Shown piece after piece: positions 31,069-39,873 of a stretch of DNA of 64,000 bases; the stretch's first letter is position 1; every line of letters starts with the position of its first letter. The position numbers and the translations under genes were made by a program. The stretch comes from Bosea beijingensis (GTDB lineage: Bacteria; Pseudomonadota; Alphaproteobacteria; Rhizobiales; Beijerinckiaceae): assembly GCF_030758975.1 (NCBI RefSeq), contig NZ_CP132359.1, forward strand, positions 1,194,811-1,258,810, written 5' to 3'. The notes under the pieces were generated by a model. The model ran no database searches. It was not told the DNA's origin and worked only from the letters and a program-made list of their open reading frames with translations.

Positions 31069-31767
31069 ATGAGTCTGCCCCCGATCGTCGTCTTCGATCT
31101 CGACGGAACGCTCGCCGAGACCGCGCCGGACATCATGCGGGTCCTCAACCTGATCCTGGTGCGCGAGGGACTGGCGACGCTGCCGCTGGAGCGGGCGCGC
31201 GAACTCGTCGGCGCGGGCGTGCGCGTCCTGATCGAGCGCGGCTTCAAGGTCTCCGGCCGGCCGCTCGATCCGGAAACACTGGAGCGGCTCTTCCTGGAGT
31301 TCATGGATATCTATGCACAGGACACGGCAGGAAGCAGCCATCTCTTCGACGGCGTGCTCGGCGCGCTCGATGCGCTGGCGGGCGAAGGCTATGCGCTCGC
31401 CGTCTGCACCAACAAGCCGGTCCTGCACACGAACCTGATGCTCGCTCATTTCGGCATCGCCGGCCGCTTCGCGGCCGTCGCCGGGCGCGACAGCTTTCCC
31501 TATTTCAAGCCCGATCCGCGCCACCTCACCCTGACGATCGCGGCGGCGAAGGCCGATCCGACACGGGCCGTGATGATCGGCGATTCCCGCACGGATATCG
31601 CGACCGCGCGCGCCGCCGGCATCCCGACGATCTGCGTGCCCTTCGGCTATACCGACGTGCCGATCGAGACGCTGGAGCCCGATCTGGTGATCCAGCATTT
31701 CGACGAGTTGCACGGGGCTGTCGGCCGCGTGCTCAAATCTCCTCCCCGGACGTCCTTGACGGCATGA
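31069..31767 (+). CDS. gph: HAD-family phosphoglycolate phosphatase-like protein
   Basis: 232 residues. HAD motifs I FDLDGTL near residue 9 (two catalytic Asp), II VCTNKP, III/IV FKPDPRH and MIGDSRTDIATARAAG. Cap domain between motifs I and II is helical, as in Gph. Likely removes 2-phosphoglycolate; other small phosphates are possible. Divergent from the exported protein gene; followed by tRNA-Val. Confidence 0.88.
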   Translation: MSLPPIVVFDLDGTLAETAPDIMRVLNLILVREGLATLPLERARELVGAGVRVLIERGFKVSGRPLDPETLERLFLEFMDIYAQDTAGSSHLFDGVLGALDALAGEGYALAVCTNKPVLHTNLMLAHFGIAGRFAAVAGRDSFPYFKPDPRHLTLTIAAAKADPTRAVMIGDSRTDIATARAAGIPTICVPFGYTDVPIETLEPDLVIQHFDELHGAVGRVLKSPPRTSLTA

Positions 31768-31795
31768 GGCGCGCCGACTAGGAGAGGCCGGGTCC

Positions 31796-31870
31796 GGGCG
31801 ATTAGCTCAGCGGTAGAGCACTCCCTTCACACGGGAGGGGTCACAGGTTCGATCCCTGTATCGCCCACCA
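31796..31870 (+). tRNA. tRNA-Val (anticodon CAC)
   Basis: Seven-bp acceptor stem GGGCGAT with ATCGCCC, D-arm TAGCTCAGCGGTAGAGC, anticodon stem CTCCC/GGGAG with loop TTCACAC (anticodon 31828-31830), T-arm with GGTTCGATCC, and encoded CCA. Reads GTG valine codons. Confidence 0.97.
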
Positions 31871-31940
31871 TTTTTCCGGATTTTCCGATATCTCCTGAGC
31901 GTAGCGGCGCCTTGGCCGAGTTGTGCCTGGTCCCGCGGCC

Positions 31941-32147
31941 CTACTCGGCCTTGTCCAGCCTTGCCCGATCCAAGGCCGCCACGACCTCGTCGACACTCTC
32001 CTTGACGCCGAGCAGGAAGTCTTTCCCGAATGCGATGATCGTGTCCGCCGGCTGGCCTTTGAACTGATAGACCACGGCCACCTGCTCAGGATTGACGTAG
32101 ACGGGCTTTCCATCGGCCGGCGAAGTGAATTTGCAGAGCTTCGGCAT
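31941..32147 (-). CDS. FlbD-like small protein
   Basis: 68 residues: GKPVYVNPEQVAVVYQF then DTIIAFGKDFLLGVKESVDEVVAAL. The N-P-x-x-(V/I) then T-I-I-x-F-G-(x)n-V-(K/R)-E-S-(V/L)-x-E-V pattern matches the small FlbD family usually found among flagellar genes. No flagellar gene is near. The ATG is at 32147; the long open frame upstream is not used. Confidence 0.6.
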   Translation of the reverse strand: MPKLCKFTSPADGKPVYVNPEQVAVVYQFKGQPADTIIAFGKDFLLGVKESVDEVVAALDRARLDKAE

Positions 32148-32295
32148 GATCGGTTTCGGTCCTGTGCTGCGATCTCGTGTCGAAAGGAACGTGGCCTGGA
32201 CATCGGCCCGCTGCCGTTCTGCTCCAATACCGGCCGAACCCCGAGAGCGCAAAAGGCCCGCCGGCGGCATCTCTTGCCGCGAGAAGGCGCAGCCG

Positions 32296-33354
32296 TCAGG
32301 GCAGAATGATCGCCGCCCCATCGACCAACGGCGCGTCACCCTTGCCGATGCGCGCGAGTTCCTCGCCGAAGCGGGCCGCGATCGGCAGCCGGAAATGCAG
32401 CGGATCCCAGTAATTGCCGTCCTGCGTCGTGATCGGCGAGGCACGGGCGTAGTCGACGACCACTGCGCCGTGGCGGCGGGCCAGAGCGGCGATATCGGCC
32501 TTGCAGCGGGCATAACGCTGCCAGCCGGCCGAGCCCTCGCGCGGATAGGCGGCGAGATGGGCGGGCGGCAGCACCAGCATGACCTGCGTCGTCTTGGGGA
32601 AAGCGGCGATGCTCTCCTCCAGCCATGACAGGGCCGGGAAACGCCAGGCTGCGCTCTCGGCCGGCGCAACGGCGGCCGGTGGCGACAAGGCCCCAAGGTC
32701 GGTGACCGCACCGCCTTGGCCCGCGTAGATGTGCCAGCGCGCCCGGGCGAGGTCGTAGCTCGCCTCCGGTGGGGTGAAGACCTCGTAGCCATCTCCGCGG
32801 ATGCGCTCGCGCGACCAGCCGAGCCGGTAGGCCAACAGCCGGCCGGCGATCTCCAGATTGGTCAGGTTGAGCAGCTTCGGCCAGTCGCTCCAGCCGACCT
32901 CGCGGGAGAGCCAGGCCGGCACCGGCCGCGGCGTCAGGCGCTTGCCCTCGTCGGTCGCATCGGCCTCGCACCAGGTCGTATCGATGCCCCAGATCAGGCG
33001 CTTCGGCGCGCGGACATGCTCGCGAAAGAGCTGCGCCATCTGCACCTGCTCCCAGGGCGTCGCCGCATTCATCGCGAGATTGACGAAGCGGGCATCGAGG
33101 CCGCGCGAGAGAACCTCCGGATCGAGCAGGCGCATCGTAGAGGTACCGACCACCGCCGCATCGAAACGGCCGGAGCGGACGAGCTGCGGATACATGAAGC
33201 GCTGGTTGATATCCATGATCGGCCGCGGCGCCTGCCCGGCATGGACTCGCATGCCAAAGGGATCGAGCAGCGCGACGAAGGCGAAGAGCAGGAGGCCGGC
33301 GACCGCCGCCGCCGCCAGGAACCATCGCGACCACTGAATCCAGGCTCTCGCCAT
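32296..33354 (-). CDS. Membrane-anchored SGNH-hydrolase-like protein
   Basis: 352 residues. N-terminal transmembrane anchor (about residues 8-30), then a periplasmic domain with GTSTMRLLDP (candidate serine) and, near the end, YWDPLHFR (candidate Asp and His, DxxH). These positions fit an SGNH/AlgX-type acyl esterase or acetyltransferase fold. Substrate is probably a surface polysaccharide, by inference only. Divergent from the transglycosylase gene. Confidence 0.65.
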   Translation of the reverse strand: MARAWIQWSRWFLAAAAVAGLLLFAFVALLDPFGMRVHAGQAPRPIMDINQRFMYPQLVRSGRFDAAVVGTSTMRLLDPEVLSRGLDARFVNLAMNAATPWEQVQMAQLFREHVRAPKRLIWGIDTTWCEADATDEGKRLTPRPVPAWLSREVGWSDWPKLLNLTNLEIAGRLLAYRLGWSRERIRGDGYEVFTPPEASYDLARARWHIYAGQGGAVTDLGALSPPAAVAPAESAAWRFPALSWLEESIAAFPKTTQVMLVLPPAHLAAYPREGSAGWQRYARCKADIAALARRHGAVVVDYARASPITTQDGNYWDPLHFRLPIAARFGEELARIGKGDAPLVDGAAIILP

Positions 33355-33502
33355 TCCGGCCTTCCGCTCCGTCGAACCGAAGCGCGGCTGCCCCGGTGAA
33401 CGGGCGCCTGCGCGGCGTCCTCTTCGCACAGGCCGCCACCTCGCCACAACGCGAAAGGCGCGCCACATGGCCCCAGGCAACCGAACATGGCAGAGAAGGC
33501 CG

Positions 33503-34438
33503 ATGCGACCACGCCGCCTCCGCCGTTCGATCCAGGCTTCGCGCAGCCTGCCTGCGCTGCTCGTCGCCTTCGCGCTGCTGATCTGCCCGGCGCAGGCCGC
33601 GGAGGAGCCGCTGCCGGCATCGTCCGGCATCCAGGATGCGCTGTGCCGCCTGATCGACGATGCAGCGAAGGCGCAAGGCGTGCCCGCCGCCTTCCTGACC
33701 CGGCTGATCTTCCAGGAATCGAGCTTCCGCGCGAACGTCACCAGCCCGGCCGGGGCGCAGGGCGTCGCCCAGTTCATGCCCGGCACGGCGCGCGAGCGCG
33801 GCCTCGTCGATCCGTTCGATCCCGAGCAGGCGGTACCCAAGGCGGCGCATTTTCTCAGCGAACTGCGCGACCGCTTCGGCAACTGGGGCCTCGCGGCGGC
33901 AGCCTATAATGGCGGACCCAACCGCGTCGCGGGCTGGCTTGCCGCGCGCAAGGCCGGGCAGGCACGCTTCCTGCCGAGCGAGACCGAGAATTATGTGTTC
34001 GCCATCACCGGCCGGACCGCCGAGGACTGGGCCGAGGAAGCGGTCGACCGCGCCAATGGCGACGGACGCTCGCCGCCGATGCCGCCGGCAACCGGCGACA
34101 AGGATGCACAGGCGAGCTGCGCGCCGACGCTGGTCGCGATCCGGCAATCCCGCCCTGCCCTTCCCGCGATCGCGGAGGCGCCCTTCGCGCCCTGGGGCGT
34201 GCAGCTTGCCGGCAATTTTTCGAAGGCGCGGGCGCTCGCCACCTTCCAGAGGGCCGGCGCCCGCCACCGCGCCATCATCGGAGCGCTGCCGCCGATGGTG
34301 ATCGGGACACGTCTGCGCAGCCGCGGCACACGCGCCTTCTACCGGGTACGACTACCGGCCGCGACACGCGCCGAGGCGGTCGCGCTGTGCCGACGCATCC
34401 AGGCCGATCGCGGCGCCTGCGTCGTGCTGAGGAGCTGA
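33503..34438 (+). CDS. Lytic transglycosylase with SPOR domain
   Basis: 311 residues. Signal sequence cleaved after AQA; SLT domain with catalytic Glu in RLIFQESSF, then GAQGVAQFMPGTA and LAAAAYNGGP; C-terminal SPOR-like domain (PWGVQLAGNFSKARALATF to the end) that would bind denuded peptidoglycan at division sites. The start at 33503 has GAGAAGG just upstream; 33467 is an alternative. Confidence 0.87.
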   Translation: MRPRRLRRSIQASRSLPALLVAFALLICPAQAAEEPLPASSGIQDALCRLIDDAAKAQGVPAAFLTRLIFQESSFRANVTSPAGAQGVAQFMPGTARERGLVDPFDPEQAVPKAAHFLSELRDRFGNWGLAAAAYNGGPNRVAGWLAARKAGQARFLPSETENYVFAITGRTAEDWAEEAVDRANGDGRSPPMPPATGDKDAQASCAPTLVAIRQSRPALPAIAEAPFAPWGVQLAGNFSKARALATFQRAGARHRAIIGALPPMVIGTRLRSRGTRAFYRVRLPAATRAEAVALCRRIQADRGACVVLRS

Positions 34439-34616
34439 CGGCCAGCGGCCGATGTTGCATGCACGCAACGCAGCACGGCAAAGCTCGATCGCTCCCGGCG
34501 ATGTGATTGCGGCACGATTGCACGGCTGTGGGGAAGCTGACAGGACGTTGAGGAGACGTTGACTTTTCTGCGTCATTTTCGCGACCAGCCGTCCCGACCC
34601 GCCCGAGGTTCCTCCG

Positions 34617-35195
34617 ATGACCCGCTCCACTCGCCTGGCCTTGCTCGCTGGCCTTGGCCTGCTCGCCCTGGGCTCCGCCGCCCGAGCCGAAATCGACCCT
34701 CTGACCCGCCAGCCGCTCGTCCAGTACGTGGACCCGACCAAGGCGCAGGCGACCGCCATTCCGCGCGAGATCGTCGACTATCCGACGAAGCAGCGGCCCG
34801 GCACCATCGTGATCGACTCGACCGAACGCCGCCTTTATTTCGTGATGCCCGACGGCAAGGCGGTGCGCTACGGCGTCGGCGTCGGCCGCCCCGGCTTCGA
34901 CTGGGCCGGCACGCAGACCATCTCCCGCAAGCAGGAATGGCCGACCTGGACACCGCCGGCCCAGATGCTCAAGCGCCGCCCCGACCTGCCGCGCTTCATG
35001 CCGGGCGGCCCGGACAATCCGATGGGCGCGCGCGCGCTCTATCTCGGCTCGACCCTGTACCGCATCCACGGCTCGAACGAGCCGGAGACGATCGGCCAGG
35101 CGGTGTCCTCGGGCTGCATCCGCATGCTCAACGACGACGTCATCGACCTCTACGAGCGCGCCAAGGTCGGCACCCGCGTCGTCGTCGCGCGCTGA
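34617..35195 (+). CDS. L,D-transpeptidase (YkuD family)
   Basis: 192 residues with signal peptide (cleavage after ARA). The YkuD catalytic block reads HGSNEPETIGQAVSSGCIRM with the nucleophilic cysteine and the paired histidine. Forms 3-3 peptidoglycan crosslinks or attaches proteins to the wall. Ends just before a strong terminator. Confidence 0.93.
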   Translation: MTRSTRLALLAGLGLLALGSAARAEIDPLTRQPLVQYVDPTKAQATAIPREIVDYPTKQRPGTIVIDSTERRLYFVMPDGKAVRYGVGVGRPGFDWAGTQTISRKQEWPTWTPPAQMLKRRPDLPRFMPGGPDNPMGARALYLGSTLYRIHGSNEPETIGQAVSSGCIRMLNDDVIDLYERAKVGTRVVVAR

Positions 35196-35217
35196 GCGAC
35201 CGCTTCAATCGATGAAG

Positions 35218-35243
35218 AGGCCGGCGGAAATGCCGGCCTTTTT
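35218..35243 (+). terminator. Rho-independent terminator
   Basis: Eight-bp stem (35218-35225 with 35232-35239), loop GGAAAT, followed by four T; ends the L,D-transpeptidase transcript. Confidence 0.85.
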
Positions 35244-35252
35244 CGTTGTGGC

Positions 35253-35615
35253 CTAGCGCTTCCGCTCGCGCGACAAGCCCTTCTCGGCCAGCGCCGCGAC
35301 ATAGGCGCGCATCTTCTCCTCGCCCTGCTCGCCGAGCTCGCGCAGATAGTCCCAGGCGTAAATGCCGGTTTCGTGCATGTCGTCGAAGCCGAGCCTGACG
35401 GCGTAGTGGCCGACCGGCTCGATCCGGAGGATCTCGACCGCGGCCTTGCCGGGCACGATGGTTTTCTGGCTGGGATGATGGCCCTGGACCTCGGCCGAGG
35501 GGCTTTCGACGCGCAAAAGCTCGGCTGGCAGCGCGAAGCTCGCGCCGTCGTCGAAGACGACGTGCAGCGTCCGGCGGTCCTTGGAGAGGCGCAGTTCGGT
35601 CGGCCAGGATGACAT
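35253..35615 (-). CDS. DUF971 domain protein
   Basis: 120 residues. Pattern [41 protein letters not shown] and [24 protein letters not shown] matches the DUF971 fold (the N-terminal domain of gamma-butyrobetaine hydroxylase, also free-standing and linked to iron-sulfur or Mrp contexts). Start at 35615 (MSSWPTEL); a TTG start 18 codons upstream is possible. Divergent from moaA. Confidence 0.88.
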   Translation of the reverse strand: MSSWPTELRLSKDRRTLHVVFDDGASFALPAELLRVESPSAEVQGHHPSQKTIVPGKAAVEILRIEPVGHYAVRLGFDDMHETGIYAWDYLRELGEQGEEKMRAYVAALAEKGLSRERKR

Positions 35616-35760
35616 GGGCGGTATTCGTCCTTCGCAGGCGGTGACCGGCAGGCGCTTGACCTTCGCCAAAGCAGTGCCAATGTCATGCTATAGCAATGTG
35701 AAGGCGCGCCCGCATCCTGCGCGGACCGGCCGCTCCACAATGCGGGAACGTGAGGCAGAC

Positions 35761-36789
35761 GTGCTGCTCGACGACATGAAGCCGCTGACGCGGTCGCCTT
35801 TGGTCGACCCGTTCGGCCGCAAGATTTCCTATCTGCGCATCTCGGTGACGGATCGCTGCGATTTCCGCTGCGTCTATTGCATGTCAGAGGACATGAAGTT
35901 CCTGCCGCGCAAGGAACTGCTGACGCTGGAAGAACTCGACCGGATCGCCAGCGCCTTCGTCGCGCGCGGCACCCGCAAACTGCGCCTGACCGGCGGCGAG
36001 CCGCTGGTGCGCCGCGACATCATGAGCCTGTTCCGCTCGCTCTCCCGCCATCTGACCTCCGGCGCGCTGGACGAACTGACGCTGACCACCAACGGCTCGC
36101 TGCTGCATCGCTATGCCGACGAGCTCGCCGGCTATGGCGTGCGCCGCATCAATGTCTCGATCGACACGCTCGACCCCGACAAGTTCCGCGAGATCACCCG
36201 CCGGGGCGACCTGAAGGTCGTGCTCAACGGCATCGAGGCGGCGCGCAAGGCCGGGATGCGGGTCAAGATCAATGCGGTCGCGCTGAAGGGTGTCAACGAC
36301 GACGAGATCGAGCACCTGATGCTGTGGTCGCACGGGCTCGGCATGGACCTGACCCTGATCGAGGTCATGCCGATGGGCGAGATCGAGGTCGGCCGCGTCG
36401 ACCAGTACCTGCCGCTCTCGGTGGTGCGCGGGCGCCTGATGGACAAGTATACGCTCGTCGACGACCCCTATCGGACCGGCGGACCGGCGCGCTATGTCCG
36501 CGTCAAGGAGACTGGCGGGCTCGTCGGCTTCATCACGCCGCTGACCCATAATTTCTGCGAAAGCTGCAACCGCGTGCGCCTGACCTGCACCGGCACGCTC
36601 TATATGTGCCTCGGTCAGGAGGACGCCGCCGACCTGCGCGCGCCGGTCCGGGCCTCGCAGGACGACGCCCTGCTCTTCCGCGCCATGGACGAGGCGATCG
36701 CGCGGAAGCCGAAGGGGCACGACTTCATCATCGACCGCCGCCATAACGGCCCGGCCGTCGGCCGGCACATGAGCGTCACCGGCGGTTGA
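35761..36789 (+). CDS. moaA: GTP 3',8-cyclase (molybdenum cofactor synthesis)
   Basis: 342 residues. Radical SAM cluster CDFRCVYC (C33, C37, C40 from this start), GTP/SAM elements LRLTGGEPL and [10 protein letters not shown]-terminal second cluster [13 protein letters not shown], and the terminal Gly-Gly that MoaA needs. Start uncertain: GTG at 35761 has GAGGC upstream; ATG at 35740 and 35776 are alternatives. No moaC in the window. Confidence 0.94.
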   Translation: MLLDDMKPLTRSPLVDPFGRKISYLRISVTDRCDFRCVYCMSEDMKFLPRKELLTLEELDRIASAFVARGTRKLRLTGGEPLVRRDIMSLFRSLSRHLTSGALDELTLTTNGSLLHRYADELAGYGVRRINVSIDTLDPDKFREITRRGDLKVVLNGIEAARKAGMRVKINAVALKGVNDDEIEHLMLWSHGLGMDLTLIEVMPMGEIEVGRVDQYLPLSVVRGRLMDKYTLVDDPYRTGGPARYVRVKETGGLVGFITPLTHNFCESCNRVRLTCTGTLYMCLGQEDAADLRAPVRASQDDALLFRAMDEAIARKPKGHDFIIDRRHNGPAVGRHMSVTGG

Positions 36790-36865
36790 GCCTACCGGGA
36801 CGCCTGCCCTTCGCTTGACCCTTCGGCCGAATGCGGTCACCGTCCGGGCCGACGGGTGGAGTTGC

Positions 36866-37465
36866 ATGCGGTCACAGTTCAAGGCGATGGCCCGCCGGAT
36901 CAAGGCGGCCGCGAGCGCGATCGATGGTGCCGTGAGGCAGACCCATGCGGCGCGGCTCGCCATCATGGCTGCGAAGCTGCGGCAAACCCTGCCCCTCCTC
37001 GCCATGCTGCTTCTCGCGACGCTGCTGTTCTGCCTGTTCCTGGGCTGGTCCTCGGCGCGCAGCGTCTTCCTCGTGCTCTCGCCGGCCTCTCCGACCGGGA
37101 TCATGGCCGGTATCGCGGCTATCGTGGCGGGGATTGCGGTGCTCGAACTCTGCGCAGCCTTCGCGATCACCATCATGACCGCGGCCCTGCAGCTCGCCTA
37201 CGATACCGGCCGCCATTGCGTCCTGGCCTTGCTGGCGATCGCCAGCGCGCTCGGGCTGGCGTTGATGGTGTCGTACCTGGCTGCAGAGGGAATTCCAGCT
37301 CTTGCGGGGGCGATCCTGCCGACCCTCGGCCTCTGCGGGCTCGTTGTGCTGACGCTTTGGTTCAAGCGTGCCTATCTGCGTCCCGCCTATCCCGGTTTCC
37401 GCGATTTCTGGGCCGATATCGTCGAGGCCCGCCATTTCCTGATGCGAGCCGCCCATGGCGAATGA
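36866..37465 (+). CDS. Polytopic membrane protein, first gene of an unknown cassette
   Basis: 199 residues. Basic, Ala-rich N-terminus (about 40 residues) then four to five transmembrane segments, the last ending near FKRAYLRPAYPGF, and a short cytoplasmic tail. GGTGGAG supports the ATG at 36866. The last 11 bases overlap the next gene. I do not recognise the family. The order with the two genes that follow suggests a membrane complex. Confidence 0.65.
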   Translation: MRSQFKAMARRIKAAASAIDGAVRQTHAARLAIMAAKLRQTLPLLAMLLLATLLFCLFLGWSSARSVFLVLSPASPTGIMAGIAAIVAGIAVLELCAAFAITIMTAALQLAYDTGRHCVLALLAIASALGLALMVSYLAAEGIPALAGAILPTLGLCGLVVLTLWFKRAYLRPAYPGFRDFWADIVEARHFLMRAAHGE

Positions 37466-38924
37466 CGACGGCGCAACCTCGCGGGTCGTGCGTATGACGC
37501 CTGCTCCGACGGCCCATCATCTCGCCGAGTCGGTCAAGGCTGGGCATCACGGCGCGAGCGATGCCGTCGAGAACCAGCCGCCCGCCCATGCGACCATGCT
37601 CTCCCAGACGGAGCAGACCCTGATCGCCCGGGCGCGCGAGCATTTCGCGACGCTGCGGCAGGAGGCGGCGGCGAGCCTCAACGCCATCCAGGCGGAGATC
37701 GTCAGCCGGCGCGAACTGTTCACGCAGCAGCGCTTCGAGGGCCGCGTGCGCGGCGTCGAGGCGACGATGCGCGCGATGCTGAGCAAGCATGGCGGCGAAT
37801 TGGAACAGCGCGTCTACGATGCGCTCCGGGCCAAGCGCGAATACGCCTTCTTCAATTACGAGAACAAGCGCCGGGCCGATCCCAAGCTCGACAAGTGGCA
37901 GTTCATCCTGTTCTTCCTGGTCGTGCCATTGGTGATCGAGAGCCTGCTCAACGGCAACTTCTTCGCCGAAGCCAGCGATTTCGGGCTCGTCGGCGGTGCT
38001 GCCACTGCCGTGATCATCTCGGCGCTCAACGTTGCGCTCGGCTTCTTCATGGGCGTTGGCCCGGCGCGCTACTGCCAGCATGTGAAGAGCTCTCACCTGT
38101 TCTGGGCGCTGCCAGCCTATGCCGGGATGATCGGGCTGATCGTGCTCTTCAATCTCGCGGTCGGGCATTACCGGGAGATGCTGATCGCCAATCCGGACGC
38201 GCGCTCCTTCCAGGTGATGCCGCGCATGATGGAGAACCCCTTCGCGATCTACGACATCAAGTCAGTCGCGCTGGTCATCATCGGCTGCCTCGTCGCCTTC
38301 GTCTCGGCGAGCAAGGGCTATACCGCCTTCGGCACCTATCCCGGCCACGCCACCGCCTATAAGCGCTGGCGCCAGCGCTGGAGTGCGGTCGAGGAGGAAC
38401 GCCGCCGGCTCGACGCCGAATTGCTGCCCGAGCTGGAGGCGATCCGCACCCAGGTCGATGGCTTCCGCGAGGATTGCCGCGACGAGCTCGGCAAGCTGCA
38501 GGGCGTGAAGGCGGCAGCCGAAAAGGCGCGCGATCTCTATCTCTCGCGGCTGGGACAACTGCGCGCCGCCAAGGACGCTGCGATGATGCAGTATCGCGAG
38601 GCCAATCTCCGGGTGCGCACCGATCTTGCCCCGGCCTATTTCACCCAGTCGCTCAATCTCGCCGAGATCGACCAGCCGGCGGAGCTGCCGGAGTATGTCG
38701 CGGCACGCCGCCAGATCGATGATTTCGAGCAGCAGCTTACCAGCATGCCGGCCCTGATCGAAGCCAAGCTCCGGGACCGGCTGGTGCTGCTGCGCGGCAT
38801 CGACCTTGCCGGCGAAATCGAGCAGGTGAAGCTGCGCGCCGCTCAAGCCGGGCGTGAGGCCTTCGAGCAGGACGAAGCGGCGCAGAAGCAGGCGGCCGAG
38901 GATTTCGCCGCAATGAAGCGCTAA
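37455..38924 (+). CDS. Membrane coiled-coil protein, second gene of cassette
   Basis: 489 residues. Predicted layout: disordered start (1-45), helical region 46-130, four transmembrane segments (about 149-165, 178-200, 216-236, 270-286), then a long helical coiled-coil stretch to the C-terminus (about 300-489) rich in Glu, Arg, Gln and Ala. Single Cys in the last membrane helix. No catalytic motif is seen. It could be a scaffold or channel. Confidence 0.65.
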   Translation: MANDDGATSRVVRMTPAPTAHHLAESVKAGHHGASDAVENQPPAHATMLSQTEQTLIARAREHFATLRQEAAASLNAIQAEIVSRRELFTQQRFEGRVRGVEATMRAMLSKHGGELEQRVYDALRAKREYAFFNYENKRRADPKLDKWQFILFFLVVPLVIESLLNGNFFAEASDFGLVGGAATAVIISALNVALGFFMGVGPARYCQHVKSSHLFWALPAYAGMIGLIVLFNLAVGHYREMLIANPDARSFQVMPRMMENPFAIYDIKSVALVIIGCLVAFVSASKGYTAFGTYPGHATAYKRWRQRWSAVEEERRRLDAELLPELEAIRTQVDGFREDCRDELGKLQGVKAAAEKARDLYLSRLGQLRAAKDAAMMQYREANLRVRTDLAPAYFTQSLNLAEIDQPAELPEYVAARRQIDDFEQQLTSMPALIEAKLRDRLVLLRGIDLAGEIEQVKLRAAQAGREAFEQDEAAQKQAAEDFAAMKR

Positions 38925-38934
38925 AGGCTGACGG

Positions 38935-39699
38935 ATGAAGACCGAGAACTGGGCGATCGTCGCCTCCGTGCTCGCCGGACTTGGCCTTGTCGGCTTCTTC
39001 GCGGCGCCTTCCCTGCTGCGCGGCCCGCCGCGCGACCAGGAGACGCTGTGCCCGAAAACCGGACCCGTCGGGCATACTCTCATCCTCGTCGACAAGAGCG
39101 ACCCATGGAGCGAGGTTCAGGCGAAGCGCCTGAAGGCGCTGGTCAAGCAGGTCGGTGACGAATTGCCGACTGACCGGATGCTGTCGATCTACGTGTTCAA
39201 CGACGTATTCGAGCCGGGTTTCCCCTCGCTCGTCTCGCTCTGCAATCCCGGCAAGACAGCGAGCGAACTGATCGGCAATCCGCGGCGCGAATACGTCAAA
39301 TGGGTCGAGAAATTCGGCCGGCCGCTCGACGAGGCGCTGACCGTGCTGACCCAGCCCGGCAAGGGCAACCAGTCGCCGATCGTCGAGGCGATCGGCGATG
39401 TCGCGTCACGCCGCGAGAACCGCGTGCCGACCGGAGACCGCAAGATCCTGCTCGTCTCCGACATGCTGCAGAACTCAAACCAGTTCACGATGTTCGGCAA
39501 TGCGGCCGGCGCACGCGATCCGGAGCGCCTGCGGCGCCTGCTCGGCAAGGTCTGGCAGGATTTGGGCGCTTCAAGCTGGGAGCTGAGCGTGCATCAGGTC
39601 CAGGGCGTGTACGACGCTGCGCGGCTCGAACAGGCAGCGGGGCTCTGGAAGCAGGCCTTTCAGAAGCTGAACATCAGCGTGAACTGGGACAGGCTGTAG
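38935..39699 (+). CDS. Anchored von Willebrand-A-like protein, third gene of cassette
   Basis: 254 residues. N-terminal single membrane helix (about 7-28), then a domain starting LILVDKSDPWS (D53, S55), NQSPIVEAI in the middle, and ILLVSDMLQNS further on: these are the places of the D-x-S, T and D elements of a MIDAS, though the pattern is degenerate. C39 and C103 (in SLCNPGK) could form a disulfide. Faces the periplasm if the helix is an uncleaved anchor. Starts 11 bp after the previous stop. Confidence 0.65.
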   Translation: MKTENWAIVASVLAGLGLVGFFAAPSLLRGPPRDQETLCPKTGPVGHTLILVDKSDPWSEVQAKRLKALVKQVGDELPTDRMLSIYVFNDVFEPGFPSLVSLCNPGKTASELIGNPRREYVKWVEKFGRPLDEALTVLTQPGKGNQSPIVEAIGDVASRRENRVPTGDRKILLVSDMLQNSNQFTMFGNAAGARDPERLRRLLGKVWQDLGASSWELSVHQVQGVYDAARLEQAAGLWKQAFQKLNISVNWDRL

Positions 39700-39707
39700 A
39701 GCAGCGC

Positions 39708-39870
39708 TGTCATCCCGTGCGCGGTGCAGCGCAAAGCGATGCTCCGCAGACACGGGACCGTGTGACGAGAAGGCGCCTCTATACGCGGCGTTGGAGAAAG
39801 GCGCCCGCTTCTGAAGACGATCCCGTGTCCGCGCAGCGGCACTCCGCGCCGCAGCGCGCACGGGATGACA
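39708..39870. repeat. Second-type palindromic repeat unit
   Basis: 163 bp bounded by TGTCATCCCGTGCGCG and its inverse, with inner pairs such as CAGACACGGGA / TCCCGTGTCCGCG. Resembles the 135-bp family in outline but differs in sequence. Fills the gap between the VWA-like gene (+) and the chemoreceptor gene (-), so it may also end both transcripts. Confidence 0.8.
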
Positions 39871-39873
39871 CCT

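Noticed and set aside
31796..32147. Integrative element at tRNA-Val
   Set aside because: No integrase and no repeat of the tRNA 3' end was noticed in the window.
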